From the NCBI GenBank assembly GCA_017458145.1, contig JAFTGA010000033.1, forward strand, positions 1-47,907: DNA of 47,907 nt, written 5' to 3'. Made by a program: the position numbers and the translations under genes. Shown here piece after piece: positions 23,814-33,084 of this stretch. The DNA is from Bacteroidales bacterium (GTDB lineage Bacteria > Bacteroidota > Bacteroidia > Bacteroidales > UBA932). The notes under the pieces were generated by a model, which was given only the letters and a program-made list of their open reading frames with translations, did no database searches and was not told the origin of the DNA. The first letter of the stretch is position 1; each line of letters opens with the position of its first letter.

Positions 23814-24972
23814 TCTCGATGTCCCCGAAGCGACCGGTGAGGGTGCCGCCGCCCTTGTCGAAAACCTCCTGGAAGAAATTGCGGGTGAGCTGGCCGCGCC
23901 AGACGACGTCATCTTTGTCCTTGTATGGAATCTCCAGTTCAAAACCATATTGCTTGGAGTTGTATTTGACCACGGCGCTGCATTTCCAGCTGGTCGTCGT
24001 CCCGCCGTCATCTTCGATGACCATAAAGGCGATCTTTTCCATCTGGTCCGTGAAGCTGGTCAGGAGGATGGCGTTGAACGGGATTTTCTTGCCGACCTGG
24101 CTTCGCTTGACGACGAGCATGAAGTCGGTCATGCTGGGCGAGTAGTTCTTGAGGTCCTCATCCTTGGTGGCTTTGAAACCGTCCACGGCCCCTGTCTTGA
24201 CAAACAGCTCACTGGCACCGCCAAACCAACTGTCGTAATTACGCAACGCCTTGATGCTCAGAATACTGAGAATATACTCTTTGCTGCCGGGGTCCTTGTC
24301 TTCTTTCTTGCCTGCCTTGGTGTCCTGCGCGAACAGTTCCAGCGGGGTGAAGGCCGCGTCGTCATTGCGGTTGATGACCCAGACGGGCCGCTCCATCGCC
24401 ACCTGCTCGGTTACGAGCACCGAGTCAACGACATGGGCGCCCGATGCGTCGAGGCGGATTTCATAGCCGTAGTTGGATTCGGCTCCGAATCCGGGATCAA
24501 AAGTCACGATCGGGAAACTTTTTCCGTCCCAGCCTTCGGAATAAGGCCAGTATATCTGCATGTCGGATTCGCTGAGGGCATTGATGTAGCGCTCTACATC
24601 GGACGCGCCTGCCTTGGTGCCGTATTTCCGGGCAAAATACTCGGAGAACAGGTCGCGCAGCGGCGTCGTGTAGCCGCCGGCCTTGGTGGGGGAGCCTTCG
24701 TCACCGACACCGGCGCCCGGAGCGGCGAACAGGTCGGAGAGCAGATACTCCTCGTCGTATCCATGGCCGGAGGAAGAACTGACGGCGTCGTGGACTTCCG
24801 CCAGGTGTTCACTCTCAAGCGGAAGGTCAGAAAGGATTTTGGCTACGTCGGACAGGGAGAAGAGTCCTTCGGCTTCGCCGTCGGGGGTGTTGAGACTGAT
24901 TTTCTGCCCGTCGCAGGAAGCGAGGGCGAGGGCAATCAGCAGGCCCGGGAAGAGGTGTCGGATGTTTTTCAT
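23794..24972 (-). CDS. Large lipoprotein of unknown function
   Basis: 392 residues with a clear lipoprotein signal (MKNIRHLFPGLLIALALASC, Cys20). The mature part is acidic, with a Ser/Gly-rich stretch near 66-72, an unusual linker (KAGKKEDKDPGSKEY around 220-235), and beta-rich ends (TSWKCSAVVKYNSKQYGFEL, LTGRFGDIEITFALE). I do not recognise the family. Absence of SusC/SusD genes and of a second transcript in the same direction makes it a stand-alone surface or periplasmic lipoprotein. Its last 20 bp overlap the end of the convergent U32 gene. A partly palindromic sequence (ATCCGCGGAT at 25021-25030, extended by GTTT/TAAAC) lies about 50 bp upstream of the start and could be an operator. Confidence 0.75.
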   Translation of the reverse strand: MKNIRHLFPGLLIALALASCDGQKISLNTPDGEAEGLFSLSDVAKILSDLPLESEHLAEVHDAVSSSSGHGYDEEYLLSDLFAAPGAGVGDEGSPTKAGGYTTPLRDLFSEYFARKYGTKAGASDVERYINALSESDMQIYWPYSEGWDGKSFPIVTFDPGFGAESNYGYEIRLDASGAHVVDSVLVTEQVAMERPVWVINRNDDAAFTPLELFAQDTKAGKKEDKDPGSKEYILSILSIKALRNYDSWFGGASELFVKTGAVDGFKATKDEDLKNYSPSMTDFMLVVKRSQVGKKIPFNAILLTSFTDQMEKIAFMVIEDDGGTTTSWKCSAVVKYNSKQYGFELEIPYKDKDDVVWRGQLTRNFFQEVFDKGGGTLTGRFGDIEITFALE

Positions 24973-25076
24973 TTTGCAATCGCTTGGTTTGACTGCAAAG
25001 TGACGGAGAATAATCCGTTTATCCGCGGATTAAACGTTTAATTCTCAAATGATCATATAACATCCTTATCCTCAAT

Positions 25077-25979
25077 TTATTGAAGCCTATTCTCGAACCG
25101 TATGATTCTTGCTTTTTCGAAGAAATCGCGCTGGATTTCTATGTTTTTTAGTCCTGCGAGGCGGAAGACGTCAGCCGTTTCCGGCCCGAGGGACTCGTTG
25201 ATCTCGACCAGTCCGACTCCGCCGGGGCGCAGGAATCGCTGCGCCCAGCGCGCTATCGCCCGATAAAAACGCAGTGGGTCGTCGTCCGGGACAAAAAGCG
25301 CTTCTTCCGGCTCCCAGTCCAGTACGTTGGGGCGCATCAGGGCCTTTTCGCGCTCCATCACGTAGGGCGGGTTGCTGACGATCGGGTCGAGCGGTCCGTA
25401 CGGGAAATCCTGCTCCGTATCCAGCACGTCCGCCCGCAGAAATATTGGACTTTGCTTTTCCGGCCGCCCGTCTGGAAGACTCCGCCCGCCGGCTGGGGAG
25501 AATTGGGAGACAGCGTAATCCAGCGCTGTTTCCGATAGGTCAATACCGAAGACTTCGGCGTCAGCAATCTCCATCGCGACGCTCCAGGCGATGCAGCCGG
25601 ATCCGGTGCACAGGTCGAGCACGCGCGGGCTGTGCCCGAGTTCCATCCCGCGCAGCGCATTGACGCCGGCACCGACAAGGAGTTCCGTCTCAGGGCGGGG
25701 GACCAGCACACCGGGCCCTACGCGGAAACGGTGTCCGCAGAATTCAGCCACGCCCAGCACATACTGGACGGGCTCGCCCGCGCAGAGCCGCTCCAGGTCG
25801 CTTTCGAGTTCCGGGAGGCGCTCCTGCGGCACGGCGGTGTCCGGCTCTACGATGTGCGTGTAGCTCTTCACGCCGAGGCGTTCCTCACAGAGCATCAAAA
25901 CCAAACCCCTCGCCTCGGGCGAAGGGTAGAGGGTTTCGAGCCGCGTGAGGCCGTCTCGGATGAATGCGGAGAGCAGCAC
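25077..25979 (-). CDS. prmC: Release factor glutamine methyltransferase
   Basis: 300 residues from a GTG at 25979 that shares its G with the TAG of ddl (TAGTG). No ATG gives a sensible length, and the longer frame runs antisense into ddl. A helical N-terminal domain is followed by LVPRPETE at 92-99, the SAM-binding loop LDLCTGSGCIA at 121-131, FGIDLSETALDYA, and the catalytic NPPY at 203-206. The enzyme methylates the Gln of the GGQ loop of RF1 and RF2 for efficient termination. Residues 161-176 (SPAGGRSLPDGRPEKQ) form a low-complexity stretch where relatives have an ordinary helix-loop, perhaps a small insertion. It is the third gene of a PBP1A-ddl-prmC operon. Confidence 0.9.
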   Translation of the reverse strand: MLLSAFIRDGLTRLETLYPSPEARGLVLMLCEERLGVKSYTHIVEPDTAVPQERLPELESDLERLCAGEPVQYVLGVAEFCGHRFRVGPGVLVPRPETELLVGAGVNALRGMELGHSPRVLDLCTGSGCIAWSVAMEIADAEVFGIDLSETALDYAVSQFSPAGGRSLPDGRPEKQSPIFLRADVLDTEQDFPYGPLDPIVSNPPYVMEREKALMRPNVLDWEPEEALFVPDDDPLRFYRAIARWAQRFLRPGGVGLVEINESLGPETADVFRLAGLKNIEIQRDFFEKARIIRFENRLQ

Positions 25980-26995
25980 TAGGCGTTTTCGATGAGGGTG
26001 GACAGGAAGGCGGTCATGTCCAGACCGGCCGTGCGGACCATCCGGGGCACGAGCGAGGCGCTCGTCATGCCCGGAATCGTGTTGATCTCCAGGAAGTATA
26101 GGCCGTCTTCGGCGAGGATGTAATCCATCCGGACCACGCCCTTGCACCCCAGGCGGAAGTAGATCTTGGCGGTGGTGCGCTGCACCAGGTCGCGGATCTC
26201 GTCAGGCACGGGCGCCGGACAGATCTCCTGGCTGTGGCCGTTGTACTTGGCGTCGTAGTCGAAATACTCATTCTCCGTGACGATCTCGATGAGCGGGAGG
26301 GTGGCGACCTTCTCGCCGTCGAAATACGCGGCGCAGGTGAGTTCGCGGCCGCTGATGCCCTGCTCAATGAGGACCGTGTGGTTTTCGGAGAAGGCATACT
26401 GGATGGCATGTCCGAGGTCCTCCGGGCGGGTGACGCGCGTGACGCCGAAACTCGAACCGCCCTGGGTGGGCTTGACGAACACGGGGAACTGCAGGCGTTC
26501 GCGCACGGCGGCGTCGGTCTCGGCGTGGTCCATCCCATGGCGGACATAGACGTCCGGAGCGCATTTTGCCAGACCCAGGTCGCGGATATAGCATTTGCAG
26601 GCATATTTGTCGAAGACGATCGAGCACACGCTCGAGTCGCAGGTGCTGCACGGGATGCCGAGCATTTCCAGATAGCCTTCGATCTGGCCGGTCTCGCCGG
26701 GAGCGCCATGCTGGACGATGTAGGCGAAGTCGAACTTGATGCGCTCGCCCAGGACCTGGATGGAGAAGTCTGTCTTGTCCACTTCCGGCCGGGCCTCCTC
26801 GGGGAAGGTCACGCGCATCGAATCGCGCTTCTTGGCGGCGACGAGCTGCCACTTGCCGAAGCGTGCGAAAATCTCATAGACATCGTACACGCTCCCGTCG
26901 ATGCGGGAGGCCACAAATTCTCCGCTACGGCAGGAGACTTCCCACTCGGAAGAGTCGCTGCCGTAGATCACGGCGATGGTCTTGTATTTGCTCAT
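25979..26995 (-). CDS. ddl: D-alanine--D-alanine ligase
   Basis: 338 residues, ATP-grasp fold. Motifs are VIYGSDSSEWEVS at the N-terminus, VQHGAPGETGQIEGYLE at 95-111 (the HGxxGE motif of Ddl), FVKPTQGGSSFGVTRV for ATP, and YFLEINTIPGMTSASLVP for the Mg ligands and D-Ala binding. The enzyme joins two D-Ala molecules for the peptidoglycan stem peptide in the cytoplasm. The gene is three bases after the PBP1A stop and overlaps prmC, so the wall-synthesis genes form one transcript. Near AYIVQ the variable position before HG cannot be used to infer glycopeptide resistance; a normal D-Ala-D-Ala enzyme is most likely. Confidence 0.93.
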   Translation of the reverse strand: MSKYKTIAVIYGSDSSEWEVSCRSGEFVASRIDGSVYDVYEIFARFGKWQLVAAKKRDSMRVTFPEEARPEVDKTDFSIQVLGERIKFDFAYIVQHGAPGETGQIEGYLEMLGIPCSTCDSSVCSIVFDKYACKCYIRDLGLAKCAPDVYVRHGMDHAETDAAVRERLQFPVFVKPTQGGSSFGVTRVTRPEDLGHAIQYAFSENHTVLIEQGISGRELTCAAYFDGEKVATLPLIEIVTENEYFDYDAKYNGHSQEICPAPVPDEIRDLVQRTTAKIYFRLGCKGVVRMDYILAEDGLYFLEINTIPGMTSASLVPRMVRTAGLDMTAFLSTLIENA

Positions 26996-26998
26996 ATC

Positions 26999-29416
26999 CT
27001 AATTGAAATAGTAGTCTTCTTCTTCGTCGCGGCGGCCGGTCGCCCCGGCGGCGCCGACATAGTCATCCCCGTAGCCGCCCAGGAACGTCCCGTCCCGGCT
27101 GCAGTCGTATTCGAGCGCGCCTCCGGTCGGGGTGAGGAAGTGGTCCCCATCCATCGACCAGCCGATGGACGGGTCTGCAAGGCACTTCTTCATCCAGATG
27201 CCCCAGATCGGGAGAGACGCGTTGGCTCCCTGGCCCAGGGCCGTGGAGTTGAAGTGGACATGACGGTCCTCGCCGCCTACCCACACACCGGCCGTGATGT
27301 TCGGCGTGTAGCCGATGAACCAGCCGTCGGAGTTGTCGTTGGTGGTGCCGGTCTTGCCGGCGATCTCCCCGCGCAGGCCGTAGACGCTGCGCAGGCGGTT
27401 GCCGGTGCCTTCGTTCACTACGCCCCGCATCAGGTTCACCATCAGGTAGGCCGTCTGTTCGGAGATGACATCCCGCTTCTGGTTGGTGAACTCGTCGATG
27501 ACACGCCCGTCGCTGTCCGTGATCCGGGTGACATACTGCGGGGTGTTGTAGGTGCCCTGGGAAGGGAACGTGTTATAGGCGGCCACCATGTCGAACACGG
27601 GGACTTCCGCCGCCCCCACGCACAGGGAATAGACTTCGTCCAGATGTGTCTGCACGCCCATCTGGTGGATCATCTTCACAAGGGCGGCGGGGCCCAGTTC
27701 CTTCATCAGGAAGGCTGATACGTTGTTGGAACTGTGGGCGAGGCCCCAGCGGAGCGTGACCGTCTGTCCGATCATCTCGGCCTTGTCGGTGCTTCGCGGA
27801 GTCCAGACCTTGCCGTCCGGCAGGACGAAGGTCTGGGGCAGCAGGACCACCTTGTCGCAGGGGGTCATCCCCTCCTGCATCGCGAGGGTGTAGAGGTAGG
27901 GCTTGATGGTCGAACCGACCTGGCGCTTGCCCTGGCGGACGTTGTCATACTTGAAATAGCGGTAGTTCGGCCCGCCGACATAGGCTTTGATGTAGCCGGT
28001 GTTCGGCTCGATGGCCATGAAGCCGCAGCGCAGGATGCCCTTGTAGTAGCGGATGGAGTCGTCCGGGGTCATCGTCGTGTCCACGTAGCCCTTAGCCTTC
28101 CAGGAGAAGACACGCATCTTCTCGGGTTTGGAGAACTGCGAGAGGATTTCCGCCTCGCTCTTGCCGGCCTTGCGCTGCAGGCGGTAGCGGTCGCTCCACT
28201 TGCGGGCCTGGCTCATCAGCAGATCTGCGGTCTTGGTGTCCACGTCGTTGGCGAACGGCTTGTTCTTCTTGTAGCGGAGCTCCCTGTCGAAGGCAGGCTG
28301 GAGGGTTTTGCCGAGGTGCTCGGCCACGGCCTCCTCCGCATACTGCTGCATCTTGTAGTTGATGGTAGTATAGATCCGCAGGCCGTCGCGGTCCAGGTCG
28401 TACTGGCTGCCGTCGGCTTTCTTGTTTTTGTTGAGCCAGCCGTAGATCGGGTCATCGCGCCAGCGCAGCGAGTCGTGTGTGTAGTCTTCGGGCCACTGGT
28501 AGTCCGATTTCTTGGGCCGCGTGGCGGACATGTCCCGGCGCAGCATGTCGCGGAAATACGGGGCGCGGCCGGCATTGTGGTCCTGGACCTGGTAGTCCAG
28601 GACGATGGGGAGCTGGCGGAGGGAGTCACGCTCGGCCTTGGTCAGGTAGCCGTTCTTGGCCATCTGGCCGATCACGAAATTGCGCCGTTCCAGCGAGAGG
28701 TCGGGGTGGAGGACCGGATTGTACCGGGTGGGCTTGTTGACCATGCCCACGAGCATGGCAGCCTCTTCGACGTTCAGCTCGGACGGCTCCTTGGCGAAGA
28801 AGGTCTCGGACGCCGCCTTGATGCCGTAGGCACTGCTGCCGAAGAAGATGGAGTTCAGATACATGTCCACGATCTCGTCCTTGGTGTAGTCCCGTTCGAT
28901 CTTGACGGCGGTGATCCACTCCTTGAGCTTGATGAAGACCATCTGGAACTTGCTCCGGATCTCGCTGCGGGGATAGAGCGTCTTGGCCAGCTGCTGGGTG
29001 ATCGTGCTGCCGCCGCCCTGGCTGGAGTCGCGCATCAGCAGGGTCTTGACCAGCACGCGGGCAAGGCCCTTCATGTCGATGCCGGAGTGCTTGTAGAAAC
29101 GGGCGTCCTCCGTGGCCACGGCGGCGTGGACCAGGTGCGGGGACAGCTCGTCGTATGAGACATAGGTGCGGTTCTCGATATGGAAGGTGGCGAGGACCTC
29201 GCCGTTTTCGGCGATGACCTGGGTGGCCAGTTTGTTGTCAGGATGCTCCAGCTCCTCGAACGAAGGGATCCGGGCGAAAATGCCGACCAGCAGCAGGAGC
29301 AGGGCGATGAGCGCGAACGGCGCCGTGACGATGATCCAAAACCACTTGACGAGCTTATTCCGGTTGATTTCCTTCTGTTTATTTTTTTTCTCTTTCATCC
29401 GCAAAAAATTTGTCAT
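26999..29416 (-). CDS. mrcA: Penicillin-binding protein 1A, bifunctional
   Basis: 805 residues from the ATG at 29416 (29398 is possible; the upstream in-frame codon at 29449 lies in the promoter). A basic tail and one transmembrane helix (about 24-47) lead into a GT51 glycosyltransferase domain: ATEDARFYKHSGID with catalytic Glu near 103, GGGSTITQQLAKTLY, and SIFFGSSAYGIKAAS. The transpeptidase domain has SxxK in GSTIKPY, SxN in AHSSNNV, and KTG in AGKTGTTND. It polymerises and cross-links peptidoglycan in the periplasm. The C-terminal tail ends in a Gly- and acid-rich segment (RRDEEEDYYFN). The gene heads the operon with ddl (3-bp gap) and prmC. Confidence 0.93.
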   Translation of the reverse strand: MTNFLRMKEKKNKQKEINRNKLVKWFWIIVTAPFALIALLLLLVGIFARIPSFEELEHPDNKLATQVIAENGEVLATFHIENRTYVSYDELSPHLVHAAVATEDARFYKHSGIDMKGLARVLVKTLLMRDSSQGGGSTITQQLAKTLYPRSEIRSKFQMVFIKLKEWITAVKIERDYTKDEIVDMYLNSIFFGSSAYGIKAASETFFAKEPSELNVEEAAMLVGMVNKPTRYNPVLHPDLSLERRNFVIGQMAKNGYLTKAERDSLRQLPIVLDYQVQDHNAGRAPYFRDMLRRDMSATRPKKSDYQWPEDYTHDSLRWRDDPIYGWLNKNKKADGSQYDLDRDGLRIYTTINYKMQQYAEEAVAEHLGKTLQPAFDRELRYKKNKPFANDVDTKTADLLMSQARKWSDRYRLQRKAGKSEAEILSQFSKPEKMRVFSWKAKGYVDTTMTPDDSIRYYKGILRCGFMAIEPNTGYIKAYVGGPNYRYFKYDNVRQGKRQVGSTIKPYLYTLAMQEGMTPCDKVVLLPQTFVLPDGKVWTPRSTDKAEMIGQTVTLRWGLAHSSNNVSAFLMKELGPAALVKMIHQMGVQTHLDEVYSLCVGAAEVPVFDMVAAYNTFPSQGTYNTPQYVTRITDSDGRVIDEFTNQKRDVISEQTAYLMVNLMRGVVNEGTGNRLRSVYGLRGEIAGKTGTTNDNSDGWFIGYTPNITAGVWVGGEDRHVHFNSTALGQGANASLPIWGIWMKKCLADPSIGWSMDGDHFLTPTGGALEYDCSRDGTFLGGYGDDYVGAAGATGRRDEEEDYYFN

Positions 29417-29446
29417 AATAAAATTATGACCTCTTAATATAGAACG

Positions 29447-29454
29447 CAAAATTA
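29447..29454 (-). promoter_or_regulatory. Promoter -7 box for PBP1A-ddl-prmC
   Basis: TAATTTTG on the minus strand, 30 bp before the ATG at 29416, an exact TAnnTTTG match. Confidence 0.55.
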
Positions 29455-29464
29455 GCGATTAAAT

Positions 29465-29496
29465 TTTGAATTTTACCGAGTTTCTGATTTTCTTTG
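29465..29496 (+). promoter_or_regulatory. Promoter for topA-lrp
   Basis: TTTG at 29465-29468 and TTTCTTTG at 29489-29496, 20 bp apart, match the -33/-7 layout with one mismatch. The topA ATG is at 29523. Confidence 0.45.
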
Positions 29497-29522
29497 CAGT
29501 TCGAAACTGAAAAGAGCAGATT

Positions 29523-31832
29523 ATGGAGGGGAATTTAGTCATTGTCGAGTCGCCTGCCAAGGCGAAGACCATCCAGGGTTATCTGGGGAAAGAATATACG
29601 GTCAAGTCCAGTTTCGGGCATATCCGGGACTTGCAGGAGAAGAAACTGAGCGTCGATGTGGACGCCGGCTTCAAGCCGGAGTATGTCGTGCCAGCGGAGA
29701 AGAAGAAAGTGGTGGCGGAACTCAGGAAAGCCGCCTCCCAGGCGCAGACGGTCTGGCTGGCTTCTGATGAGGACCGTGAGGGAGAAGCCATTTCCTGGCA
29801 CCTCGTCGAGACGCTCGGCCTGGATCGAAGCCGCACGAAACGCATTGTTTTCCATGAGATTACAAAAGATGCGATCCTGCATGCTATCGAGACGCCCCGG
29901 GACATTGACGACAACCTCGTCAACGCCCAGCAGGCGCGTCGCGTGCTGGACCGTCTGGTCGGCTTCGAGCTTTCTCCGATCCTCTGGCGCAAGATCCAGC
30001 GGGGACTGTCCGCCGGACGTGTGCAGTCCGTCGCGCTGCGTCTCGTGGTGGACCGGGAGAAGGAGATCATCGGTTTCCGAAGCACGCCGTTCTATCGTGT
30101 AGAAGGGACGTTCGTGGCCGGAGGCGTCAAGGTCAAGGGCTTGCTGGACACCAAGTTCAGTGATCTGGAGCAGGCGCGTTCCTTCCTGCAGGACAGTGTC
30201 GGCGCTCACTACCAGGTCGCTTCGATCGAGAAAAAAGAAGCGGTCCGCTATCCGGCGGCCCCTTTCACGACTTCCACGCTCCAGCAGGAAGCCGCCCGCA
30301 AGCTCCGCTTCCCGGTCAGCCTGACGATGCGTCTGGCACAGGCCCTTTATGAGCGCGGACTGATCACCTATATGCGTACCGACTCCACCAACCTGTCCGG
30401 TCTGGCGCTCGGCACCGCCAAGCAGTTCATCCTGGACAATTTCGGCCCGGAGTATTCCCACCCGCGCCAGTACAAGACGCGCAGCAAAGGCGCCCAGGAG
30501 GCACATGAAGCCATCCGTCCCACCTTCATCGCCAATACGGACATCGAAGGCACGGCCCAGGAGAAGAAACTTTACAACCTGATCTGGAAGCGCACCGTCG
30601 CTTCCCAGATGGCCCAGGCCCAGGTGCTCGGCACCTCGATCAAGGTGGCCTCCGACAAGCGCGGCGAGCAGTTCGGCATCCAGGCCACGGAGATCCTTTT
30701 CGACGGATTCCTCAAGCTCTATATGGAGGGCACGGATGATGACGTGCAGGAGGAAGACAACACGATCCTGCCGCCGATGCAGGTCGGCGATCCGCTCATG
30801 GAGAAGGGCATCACGGCCGAATGCAAATACACCCAGGCCCCCTCCCGCTATTCCGAGGCGACGCTCGTCAAGAAACTTGAAGAGCTCGGCATCGGCCGTC
30901 CGTCCACCTATGCTCCGACCATCTCGACCCTGACGACCGGCCGCGGATACCTTTTCAAGGGGGATGTGGAAGGGCGCAAAGTCCCGGTGGCCAACCTCTC
31001 GCTGAAGGGCGGCACGGTCACGGAGAGCAGCAAGACGGAGACCGTCGGCGCGGAGCGCGGCAAACTGCTCCCCCAGGAGATCGGGATGATCGTCACGGAC
31101 TACCTGGTGGAGAATTTCCCGCAGGTGATGGATTATGATTTCACGGCCAACGTGGAGAAGGATTTCGACGAGATCGCGGAAGGGAAGCTTGTCTGGAACG
31201 AGGTGATAGCTAAATTCTACGGCAAATTCCACAAGCGCGTGGACGAAACCCTGGGTGACGGCCAGTACAGCCACGTGGAGCGCGTGCTGGGCACGGACCC
31301 GGCAGACGGGAAGACCGTCATCGCCCGATACGGCCAGTACGGCGCCTATGTCCAGAAAGGAGAAGGGGAGGACCGCCAGTCCGCCAGCCTGGCCAAGGGC
31401 CAGCTCATCGAGACGATCACGCTGGGCGAGGCGCTCAGGCTGCTTGAGTTCCCGCGCCTGGTCGGCCAGTATGAGGGCGTGGACATCCAAGTCCTCAAAG
31501 GCCGGTATGGCCCCTATATCAAATATGGCGACAAGAATATCTCCCTGCCCCGCGGCGCCGATCCGCTGCGGATCAGCTTCGACGAATGCGTCCGCCTTGT
31601 GCATGACGCCGCCGCCGGAACCTCCTCCCAGGCGGTGATCAGTGAATTCGGCCCCGTCTCCGTGCTCAACGGCCGCTACGGTCCGTATATCAAGTTCGAC
31701 GGACGCAATTACCGCATCCCCCGCGGCGTGGACGCCGCGTCGCTGACGGAGGCGGACTGCCGGAAGATCATCGAAGAGGCGCCGGCTGCGGATGCCTCCC
31801 CCAAAGCCAGACGTTTCAAGAAAAGAAAATAA
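29523..31832 (+). CDS. topA: DNA topoisomerase I (type IA)
   Basis: 769 residues. The Toprim domain has VIVESPAKAKTI with Glu9 and SDEDREGE at 81-88. The catalytic Tyr283 is in GLITYMRTDSTN. RRVLDRLVGFELSPILW and AGRVQSVALRL are the other family blocks. Instead of zinc fingers, the C-terminus carries repeats around a GRYGPYIK core (for example LKGRYGPYIKYGDKNISLPRG and LNGRYGPYIKFDGRNYRIPRG, each split by a short turn). That is the usual Bacteroidetes form. The enzyme relaxes negative supercoils. The last residues are basic (KARRFKKRK) and may bind DNA. A 6-bp gap separates it from the Lrp-type regulator. Confidence 0.95.
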   Translation: MEGNLVIVESPAKAKTIQGYLGKEYTVKSSFGHIRDLQEKKLSVDVDAGFKPEYVVPAEKKKVVAELRKAASQAQTVWLASDEDREGEAISWHLVETLGLDRSRTKRIVFHEITKDAILHAIETPRDIDDNLVNAQQARRVLDRLVGFELSPILWRKIQRGLSAGRVQSVALRLVVDREKEIIGFRSTPFYRVEGTFVAGGVKVKGLLDTKFSDLEQARSFLQDSVGAHYQVASIEKKEAVRYPAAPFTTSTLQQEAARKLRFPVSLTMRLAQALYERGLITYMRTDSTNLSGLALGTAKQFILDNFGPEYSHPRQYKTRSKGAQEAHEAIRPTFIANTDIEGTAQEKKLYNLIWKRTVASQMAQAQVLGTSIKVASDKRGEQFGIQATEILFDGFLKLYMEGTDDDVQEEDNTILPPMQVGDPLMEKGITAECKYTQAPSRYSEATLVKKLEELGIGRPSTYAPTISTLTTGRGYLFKGDVEGRKVPVANLSLKGGTVTESSKTETVGAERGKLLPQEIGMIVTDYLVENFPQVMDYDFTANVEKDFDEIAEGKLVWNEVIAKFYGKFHKRVDETLGDGQYSHVERVLGTDPADGKTVIARYGQYGAYVQKGEGEDRQSASLAKGQLIETITLGEALRLLEFPRLVGQYEGVDIQVLKGRYGPYIKYGDKNISLPRGADPLRISFDECVRLVHDAAAGTSSQAVISEFGPVSVLNGRYGPYIKFDGRNYRIPRGVDAASLTEADCRKIIEEAPAADASPKARRFKKRK

Positions 31833-31838
31833 TAGAAT

Positions 31839-32339
31839 ATGGCTAATTATCAGATTGATGCGATTGACCGGAAAATCCTCTCATTTCTGGTGAACAATGC
31901 CCGGATGCCTTTCCTGGAAATCGCCCGCGAATGCGGGATTTCAGGGGCGGCCATCCATCAGCGGGTCCGCAAAATGGAGAACAACGGGGTGATCACCGGC
32001 TCCCGGATGGTCGTCAAGCCCGGGGCGCTCGGACTCAACGTCTGCGCTTTCATCAGCGTGAACCTTTCCGAGGACAACAAATATCCCGACGTCGTCGCCG
32101 CGCTCAAGCACATTCCCGAGATCGTGGAATGCCATTTCGTTACCGGCAAGGCCGCCCTGTTCCTGAAAGTGTACTGTTTCGACAACGAGCACCTGATGAG
32201 CATCCTGCTGAACACCATCCAGCGGATTCCCTACATCCAGTCCACGGACACGATGATCTCGCTCGACCAGTCCTTCGAGCGCGAAGTGTGGGTCAAGGAC
32301 TACAAGACCACGAGTTTCCACGCGATTTCTACCGTCTAA
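31839..32339 (+). CDS. Lrp/AsnC family transcriptional regulator
   Basis: 166 residues. The N-terminal winged HTH is typical (QIDAIDRKILSFLVNNARMP, then FLEIARECGISGAAIHQRVRKMENNGVITGSR as its second and recognition helices). The C-terminal RAM domain follows (GLNVCAFISVNL, IVECHFVTGKAALFLKVYC). Members sense amino acids and bind DNA as octamers. It is 6 bp downstream of topA and probably cotranscribed; its target genes are not evident here. Its end overlaps that of the convergent ispD gene by 11 bp. Confidence 0.9.
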   Translation: MANYQIDAIDRKILSFLVNNARMPFLEIARECGISGAAIHQRVRKMENNGVITGSRMVVKPGALGLNVCAFISVNLSEDNKYPDVVAALKHIPEIVECHFVTGKAALFLKVYCFDNEHLMSILLNTIQRIPYIQSTDTMISLDQSFEREVWVKDYKTTSFHAISTV

Positions 32340-33009
32340 GGCCGAGAATCGCTTCCGCGAGGACGAGATCCTCCGGCGTCGTTATCTTGAGATTGTACCG
32401 CTCCCCTTGCACGAAGGTGAGCGGTATTCCATTGCGTGCCGCCACGGAGGCATCATCTGTAAAGGACAAGTCGTAAGCCCGGGTGTAGGCGGCCTTGATG
32501 TCCTCCGAACGGAAGATCTGCGGCGTCTGCACGGCGACGGTCCTGCTCCTGTCGGGATCGGGGGTGTCCGGGTCGGTGGAGCGGAGCGTGTCGACGACCG
32601 GGATGACCGGCAGCAGGGCCCGGCAGTCCTCCGCCTGCATCCGGTCCAGCATCCGCCGCACCAGGGCGGGGCTGATCAGCGGCCTTACGCCGTCGTGGAT
32701 GGAAACGATGGCCCCGTCGGGGACCTTCGCGAGCGCATTGCGCACGGAATGGAAGCGGGTCAAGCCGCCCGCGACGAGCGTCTGCGGACAGTCAAAAGCA
32801 TATGCGGCGCAGAGATTTTTCCAAGTCTGGAAATGGGCCCGGGGGAGGACGGTGAGGATCTTGATGTCCGGCTCCGCTTCCAGGAAGCATTCGATGCTGC
32901 GCTGGAGAATGGGACGTCCGCCCAGGAGCAGGAACTGCTTGGGCAGCTCTCCGCCCATCCGGGTGCCGCTGCCTCCGGCCACGAAGATTCCGTAGATTTT
33001 TCTTTGCAT
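32329..33009 (-). CDS. ispD: 2-C-methyl-D-erythritol 4-phosphate cytidylyltransferase
   Basis: 226 residues from the ATG at 33009; the in-frame TTG at 33021 is less likely. The nucleotide-binding loop is FVAGGSGTRMG with PKQFLLLGGRPIL. Further blocks are SIHDGVRPLIS, VVDTLRS, VQTPQIFRSEDI, FTDDASVA and ITTPEDLVLAE. This is the third step of the MEP route to isoprenoid precursors, forming CDP-methylerythritol. Loss of the second Gly-rich residue is not seen, so it should be active. A TAATTTTG promoter box at 33030-33037 supports the start. The gene is divergent from mreB. Confidence 0.92.
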   Translation of the reverse strand: MQRKIYGIFVAGGSGTRMGGELPKQFLLLGGRPILQRSIECFLEAEPDIKILTVLPRAHFQTWKNLCAAYAFDCPQTLVAGGLTRFHSVRNALAKVPDGAIVSIHDGVRPLISPALVRRMLDRMQAEDCRALLPVIPVVDTLRSTDPDTPDPDRSRTVAVQTPQIFRSEDIKAAYTRAYDLSFTDDASVAARNGIPLTFVQGERYNLKITTPEDLVLAEAILGLRR

Positions 33010-33029
33010 ATTCGCGCGCAACTTTTCAG

Positions 33030-33037
33030 CAAAATTA
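33030..33037 (-). promoter_or_regulatory. Promoter -7 box for ispD
   Basis: TAATTTTG on the minus strand, 20 bp before the ispD ATG. Confidence 0.5.
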
Positions 33038-33049
33038 CAGAAAAATACT

Positions 33050-33057
33050 TAAATTTG
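33050..33057 (+). promoter_or_regulatory. Promoter -7 box for the rod-shape operon
   Basis: TAAATTTG, 27 bp before the mreB ATG, matches TAnnTTTG exactly. It appears to be the only promoter for mreB-mreC-mreD-mrdA-rodA. Confidence 0.55.
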
Positions 33058-33084
33058 TATTTCAATCCGTAATAGGCTTTTTGT

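Noticed and set aside
25011-25040. Palindrome ATCCGCGGAT with flanking GTTT/TAAAC as a repressor site
   Set aside because: No regulator gene is adjacent and arms have a one-base bulge; too weak to call as a separate operator, so only mentioned with the lipoprotein gene.
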